Assembly (NCBI GenBank): GCA_044348085.1
Contig: JBIKTM010000007.1
Location: 14,880-78,879 of the forward strand
Source of the DNA: Verrucolacustris sp044348085
Lineage (GTDB): Bacteria; Verrucomicrobiota; Verrucomicrobiia; Methylacidiphilales; Verrucolacustridaceae
Length of the DNA: 64,000 nt
Direction of reading: 5' to 3'
Shown: positions 40,662-49,158 of the stretch, in pieces
Layout: every line of letters begins with the position of its first letter
Numbering within the stretch: the first letter of the stretch is position 1
Notes under the pieces: generated by a model
The model's input: the letters and a program-made list of their open reading frames with translations, nothing else
Database searches by the model: none
What the model was told of the DNA's origin: nothing
Translations under genes and position numbers: made by a program

Positions 40662-42127
40662 GACGATCGATTCGCCAAGCGAACGGCTATTTCGGCGGAT
40701 AGAAGAACGAGGGGTAGACCTCCTCCAGGATGAGTGGTTCCTCCCACAAAGTATAGATTTGGAATGAGGGTGGAGTGGATGGGGGGACGTAGAAACGAAC
40801 TTTTCATTCCGTGGGAGGCCCAGCCGTACAGGGAACCCCCTACGACTCCATCGCGGGACTCAAAATCTGCGGGTGAGATTGTCTCTTGATGGACGATTTT
40901 GTCCTTTAGCCCTGGCAAAAACTTTTGATCTAAAATCCGAATGATTTGATCGGCATATTTTGGAGACTCCTTGGTCCAATCGATTGTGGTGGTGTTGGCG
41001 GGTGCATTGACGAGGAGGAAGTAGTTATCGTGTTCAGGGGGTGCGGAAGCGGGGTCAGTTATAGAACTAAGGCAAAGATAAATGGTGGGGTTTTCCGCAG
41101 GTCGTTTCTCCCGAAACATCTGTTGGAACTCCAGAGGGTAGTTGTCGGAGAAGAAGATGTTGTGGTGGGCTAGGGATGGATCTTTTCCTTTTACTCCTAA
41201 AAGAACAACGAATCCGGATATTGCTCGATCAGGTTTGGCCATCTTCGATGCCACTTGCGCAGATTGAGGGTGTTGAATCAGTTTTTGATAGGCAGCTAAA
41301 ACGTCCCCGTTATGGAAAAGGAGGTCGGCTTGAATTTTCTTACCCGATGCAAGTGTGACTCCGGAAGCGTCGATCGAGTGAACTGGTGCTGAGGTCTGAA
41401 TTTCGACTCCATGTTTCTGAGCCAGCTGAACAAGAGTATCCGCAAGTCGGCGAATTCCGCCTCGTATGTACCATCCCCCGTAGTGTGCCTGAACGTAGGG
41501 AATTACGGCAAAGGTAGCGGGGGTAAGTTCGGGATCGCTTCCGTTATAAGTGGCAAACCTCTGAAGGAACTGCTGGAGGTGGGTATCGGAGTAGAAGTGG
41601 CGTGAGGCAGAGGCAAGGGAGCGAAAGGGGCTCATGGCGGGAAGAAACCGGAGTAGTGGTAGAAGGGTAGGATTGAGGACTTTTTTCCAAATTTCGGATG
41701 GATCACTTTCAAGGAACGCGGGGGCTGAAAGTTTGTAGAGCCCTTCAGCATAGCGGAGTAGACGGGCCGAGTCGGGGCGGGACCAGAAAAACTCGTTTTC
41801 ATCAAACTGGTAGCCATCGGCCCAGCGATAGCGACAGGTGGGTGAGAGAGGTTCGAGAGTGAGGTGTTCCTCCCTTTTTTCGCCCAAATCGTCAAAGAGG
41901 CGGTCAAGGATTTGGGGCATGGTGAAGAGGGAGGGGCCAAGGTCCCATCGAAACCCGTTGACCCTTCGTTCAGAGACTTTACCGCCTAAAGAGTCGTTTT
42001 TTTCCAACAGAACCACATGGGCGCCTGCTTTTCGAAGTCGTAGAGCGGTGGCGAGGCCGCCAATGCCCCCGCCAATCACCACGGCACGTTTTCCGGAAAG
42101 CCGATTCATCGGGGGCGTTGATTCCAC
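40658..42127 (-). CDS. Phytoene desaturase-like carotenoid oxidoreductase (CrtI/CrtN/CrtD family)
   Basis: This FAD-dependent enzyme starts with the dinucleotide-binding motif AVVIGGGIGGLATALRL, followed by LLEKNDSLGGKVSERR and RWDLGPSLFTMP, which are diagnostic of the CrtI family. The C-terminal FAD motif is FVGGTTHPGGGLPLVLLS. It is 489 aa, normal. Whether it desaturates phytoene, diapophytoene or a hydroxylated carotenoid is not readable. It is the last gene of the minus-strand operon and overlaps the Nudix gene by 22 bp. An internal ATG at codon 7 is an alternative start. Confidence 0.88.
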   Translation of the reverse strand: MESTPPMNRLSGKRAVVIGGGIGGLATALRLRKAGAHVVLLEKNDSLGGKVSERRVNGFRWDLGPSLFTMPQILDRLFDDLGEKREEHLTLEPLSPTCRYRWADGYQFDENEFFWSRPDSARLLRYAEGLYKLSAPAFLESDPSEIWKKVLNPTLLPLLRFLPAMSPFRSLASASRHFYSDTHLQQFLQRFATYNGSDPELTPATFAVIPYVQAHYGGWYIRGGIRRLADTLVQLAQKHGVEIQTSAPVHSIDASGVTLASGKKIQADLLFHNGDVLAAYQKLIQHPQSAQVASKMAKPDRAISGFVVLLGVKGKDPSLAHHNIFFSDNYPLEFQQMFREKRPAENPTIYLCLSSITDPASAPPEHDNYFLLVNAPANTTTIDWTKESPKYADQIIRILDQKFLPGLKDKIVHQETISPADFESRDGVVGGSLYGWASHGMKSSFLRPPIHSTLIPNLYFVGGTTHPGGGLPLVLLSAEIAVRLANRSS

Positions 42128-42615
42128 AGTAATCGAAGGCAGGAGGAGAACGTCGAAGGTTGATCCCGTAGCATCTGATCAATTTGAGTAGGGAAAAACC
42201 AATCCAAGCTGGCGACTTCATGAGGATCGGGTTGAAAGGGGCCTGGGTGAACCGCTTGGTAGAGCCAAACGAACTCTTGATCAGTCTCTTGGGACGCGGG
42301 GAACTGTTTCACCTTCTTAAAATCTTTGCAGGTAGAAGCAGGAACACCAATCTCCTCGGGAATTTCGCGATGCATGGCGTTGTCATAATCCTCTTGGGAA
42401 TTCACGTGGCCACTGACACTAGAAGTCCAACGTCCGGGCTCTCTATCCTTCCTGAGGGATCTTTTTTGAAGAAGGAGACGACCGTCTGGATGAAAGATCC
42501 AAAGATGTACGGCTCGATGAAGTAAACCTCTGGCATGGATCTCAGATCGGGTAGCCATCCCGATGACGCGATCGTTGCTATCGACGATATCAAAGATCTC
42601 TTCGGGTGGATTCAT
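42106..42615 (-). CDS. Nudix hydrolase
   Basis: The complete Nudix box runs from G69 to V91 (G-x5-E-x7-REIPEEIGV). The overall layout (ID..D.VIG....IH..GLLHRA.H..I) is that of the YfcD/isopentenyl-diphosphate-isomerase-like branch. The active-site cysteine region of true isomerases is replaced by WTSSVSGHV, so it is more likely a pyrophosphohydrolase than an isomerase. It sits upstream of the carotenoid desaturase gene, which makes an isoprenoid diphosphate substrate attractive but unproven. It overlaps rsmA by 26 bp. Confidence 0.85.
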   Translation of the reverse strand: MNPPEEIFDIVDSNDRVIGMATRSEIHARGLLHRAVHLWIFHPDGRLLLQKRSLRKDREPGRWTSSVSGHVNSQEDYDNAMHREIPEEIGVPASTCKDFKKVKQFPASQETDQEFVWLYQAVHPGPFQPDPHEVASLDWFFPTQIDQMLRDQPSTFSSCLRLLWNQRPR

Positions 42616-43354
42616 AAAGGTCGCGCCATTGAGAGGGGTCGAGTTCCTCGGCCCGAAGGTCGAGGTTCACGGGAAGTAATCCTTTCAGCTTTTTCCTTCT
42701 TTGAGAAAACCCCTTTTTGATGAATGCGTAGAAGGGGGCAAGATTGGTCGAAAGGGTGGGATGTCGAGTGAGACGTAGAACGGCAGAGTCAACTTGAGGG
42801 CGGGGGTAAAAAACTTCGGGTGGCAGATTGCGAATTTTTTCGATCGAAAAAACGGATTGAAGAAGAACGGAGACAGCCCCGTATGCGCTGGTGCGCGGAA
42901 GAGCACAGTACCGATCCGCCACCTCCTTCTGCAGGGTGACGACAATGGTGGCTGGAGGTGGGGATCGTAATGCGAGTTGGACAAGAAGCGGTGTCGAGAT
43001 TGAGTAGGGAAGATTCCCGCAAACCAGAGAGCGGGGGGGATGAGAGGGTAGGGTTTTTAGGGCATCCCCCTCGATCAAACGAAATCGTGGTTCGTCTTTA
43101 AACTCTTCGCGAAGCCAAGTGATGAGGCCTTGGTCGATCTCGAAAGCCTCCACGGAGTGTCCCAGCGTTAGAAGAGCTCGCGTTAGGGCGCCGAGACCAG
43201 GCCCGACCTCTTGAATGGGTTCTGTTTTGGTTTTTGGGAGGGCATGAGCGATGACTGTCGCCAAGGCGGGCTCAGCTAGGAAATTTTGTCCGAGTTGCCG
43301 AAGGGGGCGAAGGCCGCGGGTGGCCAGAATTTCGCGGATCTGAGTTGTGTTCAG
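42590..43354 (-). CDS. rsmA: 16S rRNA (adenine1518-N6/adenine1519-N6)-dimethyltransferase
   Basis: RsmA (KsgA) dimethylates two adenosines in helix 45 of 16S rRNA. The N-terminal LRQLGQNFL, motif I EVGPGLGALT, and motif IV GNLPYSIST are clear, as is the C-terminal VFYPRPQVDSAVLRL. The conserved protein begins at the CTG codon at 43354 (LNTTQIREIL), which overlaps the upstream gene's TGA as CTGA. The only conventional in-frame start is TTG at 43441, which would add 29 non-family residues and overlap the upstream gene by 91 bp. I favour CTG, with moderate certainty about the start only. Confidence 0.93.
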   Translation of the reverse strand: MNTTQIREILATRGLRPLRQLGQNFLAEPALATVIAHALPKTKTEPIQEVGPGLGALTRALLTLGHSVEAFEIDQGLITWLREEFKDEPRFRLIEGDALKTLPSHPPRSLVCGNLPYSISTPLLVQLALRSPPPATIVVTLQKEVADRYCALPRTSAYGAVSVLLQSVFSIEKIRNLPPEVFYPRPQVDSAVLRLTRHPTLSTNLAPFYAFIKKGFSQRRKKLKGLLPVNLDLRAEELDPSQWRDLYESTRRDL

Positions 43355-44529
43355 AGCTGGCGACTCAAAATGGCGTGAAGTTCGCCGGGGTTCATGATGC
43401 CAGAAATCTTTTCCGACCCGCGCCCAAAGGCGATGACCCAACCAAAGCCGGCCGAAGGTGATGCGGCACGGCCTGTGGTGTAGGCGGTAGGATCGGAGCC
43501 TTTTTTACCTGGTCCATTGTGCCAAGAGAGAGGAGAGAGTCGGCGAGAGCCGCTGGTTTTTTCTTTTGGTTTCTCAAGAAACTGAAATCCGCCAATGGCA
43601 TAGGGACAGTAGACCAGAATCAGGGTATTTTTTCCTGCATATTTTCTTGCGGTTTCCACCGCCCGATCGAGTTCATGAAGTTGTCTGACTGCAAGTTCAG
43701 CCTGATTTTGACCCGCTGCGGCAGCCACGAGGGGATGATCTACCACGAGAAAGTATCCGAGTAAGTTATAGGCCAACGTTTCAATCGAGCGACGGACAAG
43801 GTCGGCAAGCTGGATTGTGCCTGCTTCTCCTCCTGCAGTGGCAAGTGGGAGGGAGTCCGAGGCGACAAGGCCGAGAAGTCGGCGTGTATTCCAAGCTGGG
43901 AAACTTTCAAGCCCCGCACGGTCGAAGACCAGGGTGTAGTCGAGTTTTTCGGCCTCTTTTTCAAGGTCACGACGACCTGCCTTTTTTTCTGAAGTGAAAA
44001 TCTCACGCCCTCCACCAAGGATGAGATCGATGCGTGTGGTATCGAGAAGCTGTTGCGCAACCGTTCCAGAGACCGAAGCATCGGGTTGGTGGGAGTAGAA
44101 TGCAGCAACTCCAGGCGAGGTGATGGGGCCTGAGGATACGATTCCGACTGCACGGCCACGTCGTTGAGCTTCGTAAAGAAGAGTGTCGGCAGGTTTTCCA
44201 TCATATCTAAGGCTTAAGCGCCCTGCAGGGCTTGATTGGCCTGTGGCAAGAAAGGAGGCGAGAGCGGCGGCGTCGCCCGTAAGTTGATCGGAGGATTGGC
44301 TTTCTACAAATGCCATACCGTCTGCGCGGTCTAAACCTGCAAGCGTGCGATTAGGATCGCGGGCTTGGGCTAAGGCGAGAAGTTCGGAGCTGGCGCCAGG
44401 AACAAAAAAGACAATTACGCTATGGGTGCGGGCTCGAACGAAGTAGCGGACGTAGCTGTAGGAGAAGCCAACGAAGGCGAGCAAGATGCTCAAGGCGATC
44501 AGTTGAGGTCTCCAACGTTTTGTGCCCAT
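43351..44529 (-). CDS. Alkaline-phosphatase-fold pseudoenzyme, membrane anchored
   Basis: One N-terminal transmembrane segment (10-27) precedes a domain that follows the alkaline phosphatase chain order. HSVIVFFVPGASS stands in for the GDGMG metal loop. LTGDAAALASFLATG stands in for the D-S-A nucleophile loop, with D86 kept and Ser replaced by Ala87. RIDLILGGGREIF matches well, LVVDHPLVAAAAG replaces the EGGRIDWAAH metal site, and VYCPYAIGGF replaces the DHxTGG histidines. The fold is recognisable, but nucleophile and metal ligands are gone. It is therefore probably a binding or regulatory protein at the membrane. It lies between the HD protein and rsmA. Confidence 0.72.
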   Translation of the reverse strand: MGTKRWRPQLIALSILLAFVGFSYSYVRYFVRARTHSVIVFFVPGASSELLALAQARDPNRTLAGLDRADGMAFVESQSSDQLTGDAAALASFLATGQSSPAGRLSLRYDGKPADTLLYEAQRRGRAVGIVSSGPITSPGVAAFYSHQPDASVSGTVAQQLLDTTRIDLILGGGREIFTSEKKAGRRDLEKEAEKLDYTLVFDRAGLESFPAWNTRRLLGLVASDSLPLATAGGEAGTIQLADLVRRSIETLAYNLLGYFLVVDHPLVAAAAGQNQAELAVRQLHELDRAVETARKYAGKNTLILVYCPYAIGGFQFLEKPKEKTSGSRRLSPLSWHNGPGKKGSDPTAYTTGRAASPSAGFGWVIAFGRGSEKISGIMNPGELHAILSRQL

Positions 44530-44568
44530 GGAAATAGTTAAGCAGAACTGGGCCGGCGTGCCATTCCG

Positions 44569-45162
44569 CTACGAGAGAGGTTTGAGGAAGGGTTGGCGTC
44601 CAAAAGCTTGTTGGAAGAGGTCTCCTTTACGCTCGATTCCGAATTGGGCCTCCCCTGTGTCTTTGCCCGTAACATGAATCAGGCAGACTCCTGGGCGAAT
44701 TTCAAGATCGGCAGGGTGAAGGCTTTGGCGATGGGAACGATCGAGTGCATCGGCCACGCGAAGGATACCCGCAAGAAAATGAAGGTGATTCTTTTTCGTT
44801 TTTGGAAGGTTCACATACCGGCGGTGGGTTGGGGAGGGAATGCTTTTACGGTGGTAGCGGGCGAGTAGGGCAATGAAATCGGTTTGAGAATGGGGAAGAT
44901 CTTTCCATCTGTGTTCGCGGATGAGTCGGGCAGATTCCTTGTGGTGGGCGCGCTCTTCGGTGGCCGTGGACCAACCGATGTCGTGGAGAAGGGAACCCGC
45001 AACCAGAAGCTCGAGCTCCTGTTTTGAAAGTTGATGAAGGGAGGCGAGTTTTTCAAAAAGGAAAATAGACCATAAGGTGACATGGCGTACGTGCTGAGGT
45101 TCTCTCTCAAGTCGCTCCATTAGGGCTGTGGCTTGGCGGGTGATGGGGGTATTGGGAATCAT
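44569..45162 (-). CDS. HD-domain protein, detached Ppx/GppA C-terminal domain
   Basis: This 197-residue protein corresponds to the HD domain that normally forms the C-terminal half of Ppx/GppA exopolyphosphatases. Its features are the helical lead-in (HVRHVTLWSIFLFEKLA), the metal motif HDIGW near residue 60, HHKES, and the later LRVADALDRSH. Its ATG overlaps the stop of the upstream Ppx/GppA gene (ATGA), so the two domains are encoded as separate but coupled chains. HD domains here typically bind or cleave nucleotide phosphates such as (p)ppGpp. Confidence 0.85.
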   Translation of the reverse strand: MIPNTPITRQATALMERLEREPQHVRHVTLWSIFLFEKLASLHQLSKQELELLVAGSLLHDIGWSTATEERAHHKESARLIREHRWKDLPHSQTDFIALLARYHRKSIPSPTHRRYVNLPKTKKNHLHFLAGILRVADALDRSHRQSLHPADLEIRPGVCLIHVTGKDTGEAQFGIERKGDLFQQAFGRQPFLKPLS

Positions 45163-46100
45163 CGAACAATTTTACGGATAGGGCAGGGAGCGAGGGAGTC
45201 GAGCCAGACGCCATACCGTAGTCCGTGAGTGGTGAGTTGGACGCGGGAAAGACGGAGACGAAGCATTGTTTCGCGTAGGACGAGAAAAGCGGGCAAGGCG
45301 AGAGAGGCGCGATCGGTGGGCATACCGGGCAGGGCGCGAAGTTGGGGGAGGGAGAGAGGAAGCAGTCGGAGGATGAGGGATTCGAGAGTGGAAAGGGAGA
45401 GGGAGAATCCCTCGAGTTTCCGAGCTTTCATGTTTTTACGTCGGATAAGGCAGGCGTAGGCGTGACCTGTTCCACCCGAAAAAGTGGCATGAGATTTTCG
45501 AGTTGGGACTGGAATCTTTTTTAAGGCGTTGCGGATGGAATGAAATGCTTTGATCCATTGGTGGGGGGAAGGGGGGTGTTGAGAGAGAAGAGTGTCGCGA
45601 ACGGCTACACAGCCGAGGTTCAGGCTGAAAATCTTCGGGCGAGTAGGACGAAGGGAGTCGATGATCTCGATGCTCCCGCCGCCCAGATCGATATGAAAAC
45701 GAGGGCTAAGGGTGGAGGAGAGGGTACGGGCGGCGAGCGCGATGACGCGACCTTCCTCGTGACCGCTCAGAAGCCGAATCGGATTTTTTAGAATCTTAGA
45801 TGCAGGAAGGATGAAGGATTTCGAGTTCTTTGCACGGCGGAGGGTTCCCGTGCCGACGGCCAGAGTTTGGTGGGGGTGAAAGGCACGTATTTTACGCTCA
45901 AGCTGGCGAAGAACGGACAGGGCACGGCTTCGAGCTAAGGGTTGAAGGCGCCCAGACAGGGCCACTCCCTCCCCGAGGCGTACGGGATACGCCTTTTCAT
46001 GATGAATCCGCAAGATGGAGTTGGTCTGTTCGGCAAGGAGAAGTTTGAAAGTGTTGGAGCCAAGGTCGAGCACGGCGCCGCGGAAAGGGAGATTAGCCAC
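45159..46100 (-). CDS. Ppx/GppA phosphatase family protein
   Basis: This is an ASKHA-fold polyphosphate or pppGpp phosphohydrolase. AVLDLGSNTFKLLLAE is the phosphate-1 motif, then VGTGTLRRAKN, LLSGHEEGRVIA, and the phosphate-2 motif HIDLGGGSIEI. The chain ends shortly after the GLRYG motif (313 aa), exactly where the HD domain would start in the long family members. It is first in the minus-strand operon Ppx-HD-pseudophosphatase-rsmA-Nudix-desaturase and divergent from serS by 85 bp. Confidence 0.92.
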   Translation of the reverse strand: MANLPFRGAVLDLGSNTFKLLLAEQTNSILRIHHEKAYPVRLGEGVALSGRLQPLARSRALSVLRQLERKIRAFHPHQTLAVGTGTLRRAKNSKSFILPASKILKNPIRLLSGHEEGRVIALAARTLSSTLSPRFHIDLGGGSIEIIDSLRPTRPKIFSLNLGCVAVRDTLLSQHPPSPHQWIKAFHSIRNALKKIPVPTRKSHATFSGGTGHAYACLIRRKNMKARKLEGFSLSLSTLESLILRLLPLSLPQLRALPGMPTDRASLALPAFLVLRETMLRLRLSRVQLTTHGLRYGVWLDSLAPCPIRKIVR

Positions 46101-46185
46101 ACGTAGGTTAAAGCCGTTTCTATGTCGGACGGCAAAGCCTTTGCCGAGTCTCGACGGACGGGCTGGGAATAGGTTGAATGGAAGG

Positions 46186-47481
46186 ATGCTCGATATTGGA
46201 CTGATTCGAAAGGAGTCGGAGGCTGTCCGTCAACGATTGCTCACCCGCGGAAAGGGTGCAGCGGACGGTTTAGACAAAGTTTTGGAGGTGGATGAGGAGC
46301 GGCGACGACTTTTGGGAGAAGTGGAAAAGTTGAAGGCGGAACGAAATGCGATCAGCAAAGAGGTGGGTGTTCGCAAGGCAAAGAAGGAATCAGCGGATGA
46401 TCTTTTGGCGGGAATGAAGGAGAAGTCGGATCGGATTGCGGAGTTGGACAAGCAGGCGGCGGAAGTGGAGGCGAAGCAGGAGGGTTTGTTGCTTTCGATC
46501 CCGAATCTTCCTTGGGAGGGGTGCCCGAGGGGAAGTACGGCGGCAGAGAACCCTGTGGTTTCGACATGGGGTGAACCCAAGAAGTTTGATTTTAAACCGA
46601 AGGATCATGTGGCTTTAGGAGAGTCGCTGGGAATCTTGGATTTTGCGGCTTCGGCCAAAGTTTCGGGAAGTGGGTTTGCAGTGTATCGGGGGGAGGGTGC
46701 CCGGTTGGAGAGGAGTTTGATTAGTTGGATGTTGAATCTACATAGCGGGGAGCACGGATATACTGAGGTTTCACCGCCGTTTTTGGTCCGAGAGTCGAGC
46801 ATGGTGGGGACGGGCCAGCTTCCTAAGTTTCGTGAGGACATGTATGCGGTGGAAGGGGGAGAGCTTTTTTTAGTGCCCACCGCAGAGGTTCCTGTGACCA
46901 ATTTACATCGGGAAGAGATTTTGACCGAGGGGGATCTCCCGAAAAAATATGCAGCTTACACGCCCTGTTTTCGGAGGGAGGCGGGAAGTGCGGGCAAGGA
47001 GACTCGCGGATTAGGCAGGATGCATCAGTTTGATAAAGTGGAACTGGTTTGGATCGAGCATCCGGATCGGTCGATGAAGGCGCTCGAAGAGCTTTGTCAG
47101 CATGCGGAATCGGTCCTGCAGAAGTTGGGATTGCACTATCGAAAGATTGAGCTTTGCACGGGGGATATCGGGTTTGGTGCGGCGCGGTGTTATGATTTGG
47201 AAGTTTGGGCGCCTGGCATGGGGCAGTTTCTGGAGGTGTCGTCTTGCAGTAACTTTATGGATTTTCAGGCGAGGCGGATGGGATTGAGGTTTAAGGGGGC
47301 GGACGGAAAGAACCGCCCGTGCCACACGTTAAATGGTTCAGGAACGGCCTTGGCTCGGCTATTTATTGCACTGGTGGAGACGTATCAGACTCAAGAGGGT
47401 GGAGTCACCATTCCAGAGACTCTGCGTTCGATTTTTGGTTCCGACAGGATTGGAAAAGAGCTTAGTAAGCCGAAACCCTAA
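46186..47481 (+). CDS. serS: Seryl-tRNA synthetase
   Basis: This class II synthetase begins with the long antiparallel coiled-coil arm (about 25-105, rich in KAERNAISKEVGVRKAK). It is followed by motif 2 (CFRREAGSAGKETRGLGRMHQF) and motif 3 (LNGSGTALARLFIAL). I start at ATG 46186 (MLDIGLIRKES), which has AATGGAAGG upstream. An in-frame extension to 46015 runs into the divergent Ppx gene and is not family-like. It is 431 aa, normal. The end converges on zupT. Confidence 0.97.
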   Translation: MLDIGLIRKESEAVRQRLLTRGKGAADGLDKVLEVDEERRRLLGEVEKLKAERNAISKEVGVRKAKKESADDLLAGMKEKSDRIAELDKQAAEVEAKQEGLLLSIPNLPWEGCPRGSTAAENPVVSTWGEPKKFDFKPKDHVALGESLGILDFAASAKVSGSGFAVYRGEGARLERSLISWMLNLHSGEHGYTEVSPPFLVRESSMVGTGQLPKFREDMYAVEGGELFLVPTAEVPVTNLHREEILTEGDLPKKYAAYTPCFRREAGSAGKETRGLGRMHQFDKVELVWIEHPDRSMKALEELCQHAESVLQKLGLHYRKIELCTGDIGFGAARCYDLEVWAPGMGQFLEVSSCSNFMDFQARRMGLRFKGADGKNRPCHTLNGSGTALARLFIALVETYQTQEGGVTIPETLRSIFGSDRIGKELSKPKP

Positions 47482-47488
47482 ACCCTTT

Positions 47489-48331
47489 TTACTTGATCAG
47501 CAGGAGGCTGATCGCCATGACCACCATGCCGGCGACAAGGCCGAGAAGGCTATCGTGACCCTTGCCATAGGCACGGCTGGTTGGGAGAAGCTCGTCGAGG
47601 CTGATGTAAACCATAATTCCAGCGACTCCGGCAAAGCAGGCGCCCATGACTTGGGAAGTAATTTCGCCCCCCGTAATCCAGCGCAGGCCAAAGTAACCGA
47701 TGGCGGCACCTACAGGTTCGGCAAGCCCACTGAGAAAAGAGTAGGTGAAAGCCTTGGCCCGGCTTCCCGTGGCATAGAAGAGGGGAACGGAGACGCTAAT
47801 TCCTTCGGGAATGTTGTGCAGAGCGATCGCGATGGCAATGGCCACGCCCACTTTTGGATTTTCAAGGGCAGCGAGAAAAGTGGCTAGACCCTCTGGAAAA
47901 TTATGAAGAGCGATGGCGAATGCCGTGAACATTGCCATGCGTAGGAGTTTCTTATGGTTTCGGTGCGGGATAGTGGCGTGGGTGGCGTGAAGGGGAGCTA
48001 AGGCAGATGCGGGTGGTTGCTCATGAGGATTCTGTTTCTCAGGGATGAAATTATCGATCAGGCCAACGAGAAGAATTCCGAAAAAGAAGAAACCCACATT
48101 CATCCAGACTCCTTGGACCGGCCCGTAGGCTTGGGTTAGGGAGGCGGCACCTTTCTGAAAAATTTCAACAAAAGATACGTAGAGCATAACTCCTGCGGAA
48201 AAACCGGTGGATACAGAGAGAAAGCGATGGTTCGTCTGCTTGGCAAGGAAGGCAATGGCGCTACCAATTCCGGTGGCCATACCTGCAAAGAGTGTTAGTC
48301 CGAAAGCGATCCAGAGAGAACCGGTTTGCAT
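47489..48331 (-). CDS. zupT: ZIP-family divalent metal transporter ZupT
   Basis: An inner-membrane importer of zinc and other divalent metals. Eight hydrophobic segments are visible. The paired metal-site helices carry HNFPEGLATF and HNIPEGISVS, and the loop between helices 3 and 4 is histidine-rich (HATHATIPHRNH). At 280 aa it is slightly longer than E. coli ZupT because of that loop. It is a monocistronic minus-strand gene. Confidence 0.93.
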   Translation of the reverse strand: MQTGSLWIAFGLTLFAGMATGIGSAIAFLAKQTNHRFLSVSTGFSAGVMLYVSFVEIFQKGAASLTQAYGPVQGVWMNVGFFFFGILLVGLIDNFIPEKQNPHEQPPASALAPLHATHATIPHRNHKKLLRMAMFTAFAIALHNFPEGLATFLAALENPKVGVAIAIAIALHNIPEGISVSVPLFYATGSRAKAFTYSFLSGLAEPVGAAIGYFGLRWITGGEITSQVMGACFAGVAGIMVYISLDELLPTSRAYGKGHDSLLGLVAGMVVMAISLLLIK

Positions 48332-48426
48332 GATGATTTATCTTAAGGGAATTGAACTCCAAAATGCGAGGCGGGAATCGGTCGTTCTAGCTTTCGATCT
48401 CAAAAAACGGGTGAGAGAATGAAATA

Positions 48427-49158
48427 ATGAAGGTTTTACTTATTGGGGTGGATCTCGCTTGGGGAGAGAAAAAACATGACGGAGTCTGTTTTCTGGAATC
48501 GACAGGAAAACGAGGGAAAGTACTGGGGTTTGGATATCCACAAGGGGATCGGGAATTGATGAAGTTGCTTGGGGAAACGAGTCGGAATTACCAAAACGTG
48601 TTTGTGACGGTGGATGCCCCGATCGTTTGCCCGAATCGAACAGGAACAAGGCCTGTGGATCGGTTGACGCACCGAATGTTTCATCGCCAACACGCGGCAT
48701 GTCATCCTGCCAACACCAGTCGGTGTCCTCGTCCGACCCGAGTTGCCCGATTGCTTGCCCGAAAAGGTTTCTGCATTGGGTGGGAGGTAGGAAAGGCAAA
48801 AAAAACGGCTGCCGAGGTTTATCCGCATCCTGCCATGGTTCGAATGTTCGGGTTGCCTAGAATCATCAAGTACAAGAAAGGAAGTGTGGCGGAAAGGAGG
48901 AAGGAGTTTAAAAGATTGCAAGGGTTGATGCGAAAACTCATGAAACGGCGTTTTCCTCGCCTTACGCTCAATCAAGAAACGAGGAATCTGCTCAGACAAA
49001 AATGGAGCAAGCCTGTGGAGGATCGAACGGATGCCCTTTTTTGCGCATTGATCGGGATGTGGCACTGGATGTACCTCGGGAAGCGGAGCGAGGTCATCGG
49101 CGATCGAAAGACGGGATTTATTCTCCTGCCTGAGGAGGGGGCGGCAAGAGAAGGTTAG
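48427..49158 (+). CDS. DUF429 family protein (RNase H-like fold)
   Basis: The 243-residue protein has the DUF429 layout: IGVDLAW near the start with the first acidic residue, VTVDAPIVCPN in the middle, AEVYPHPAMVRMF, and the late EDRTDALFCALIG segment. The family is predicted to have an RNase H-like nuclease fold, but no activity is established. A cysteine/histidine-containing segment (FHRQHAACHPANTSRC) is also typical. Its end overlaps the convergent larC by 4 bp. Confidence 0.85.
   Translation: MKVLLIGVDLAWGEKKHDGVCFLESTGKRGKVLGFGYPQGDRELMKLLGETSRNYQNVFVTVDAPIVCPNRTGTRPVDRLTHRMFHRQHAACHPANTSRCPRPTRVARLLARKGFCIGWEVGKAKKTAAEVYPHPAMVRMFGLPRIIKYKKGSVAERRKEFKRLQGLMRKLMKRRFPRLTLNQETRNLLRQKWSKPVEDRTDALFCALIGMWHWMYLGKRSEVIGDRKTGFILLPEEGAAREG

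Noticed and set aside
45159..45162. Frameshift or pseudogene explanation for the Ppx/HD split
   Set aside because: The junction is a clean ATGA at the domain boundary and both products are complete, so a sequencing or decay frameshift is not needed.
46015..46185. N-terminal extension of serS by 57 codons
   Set aside because: It lies within the divergent Ppx/GppA gene; SerS proteins begin at the MLDIGLIR segment.
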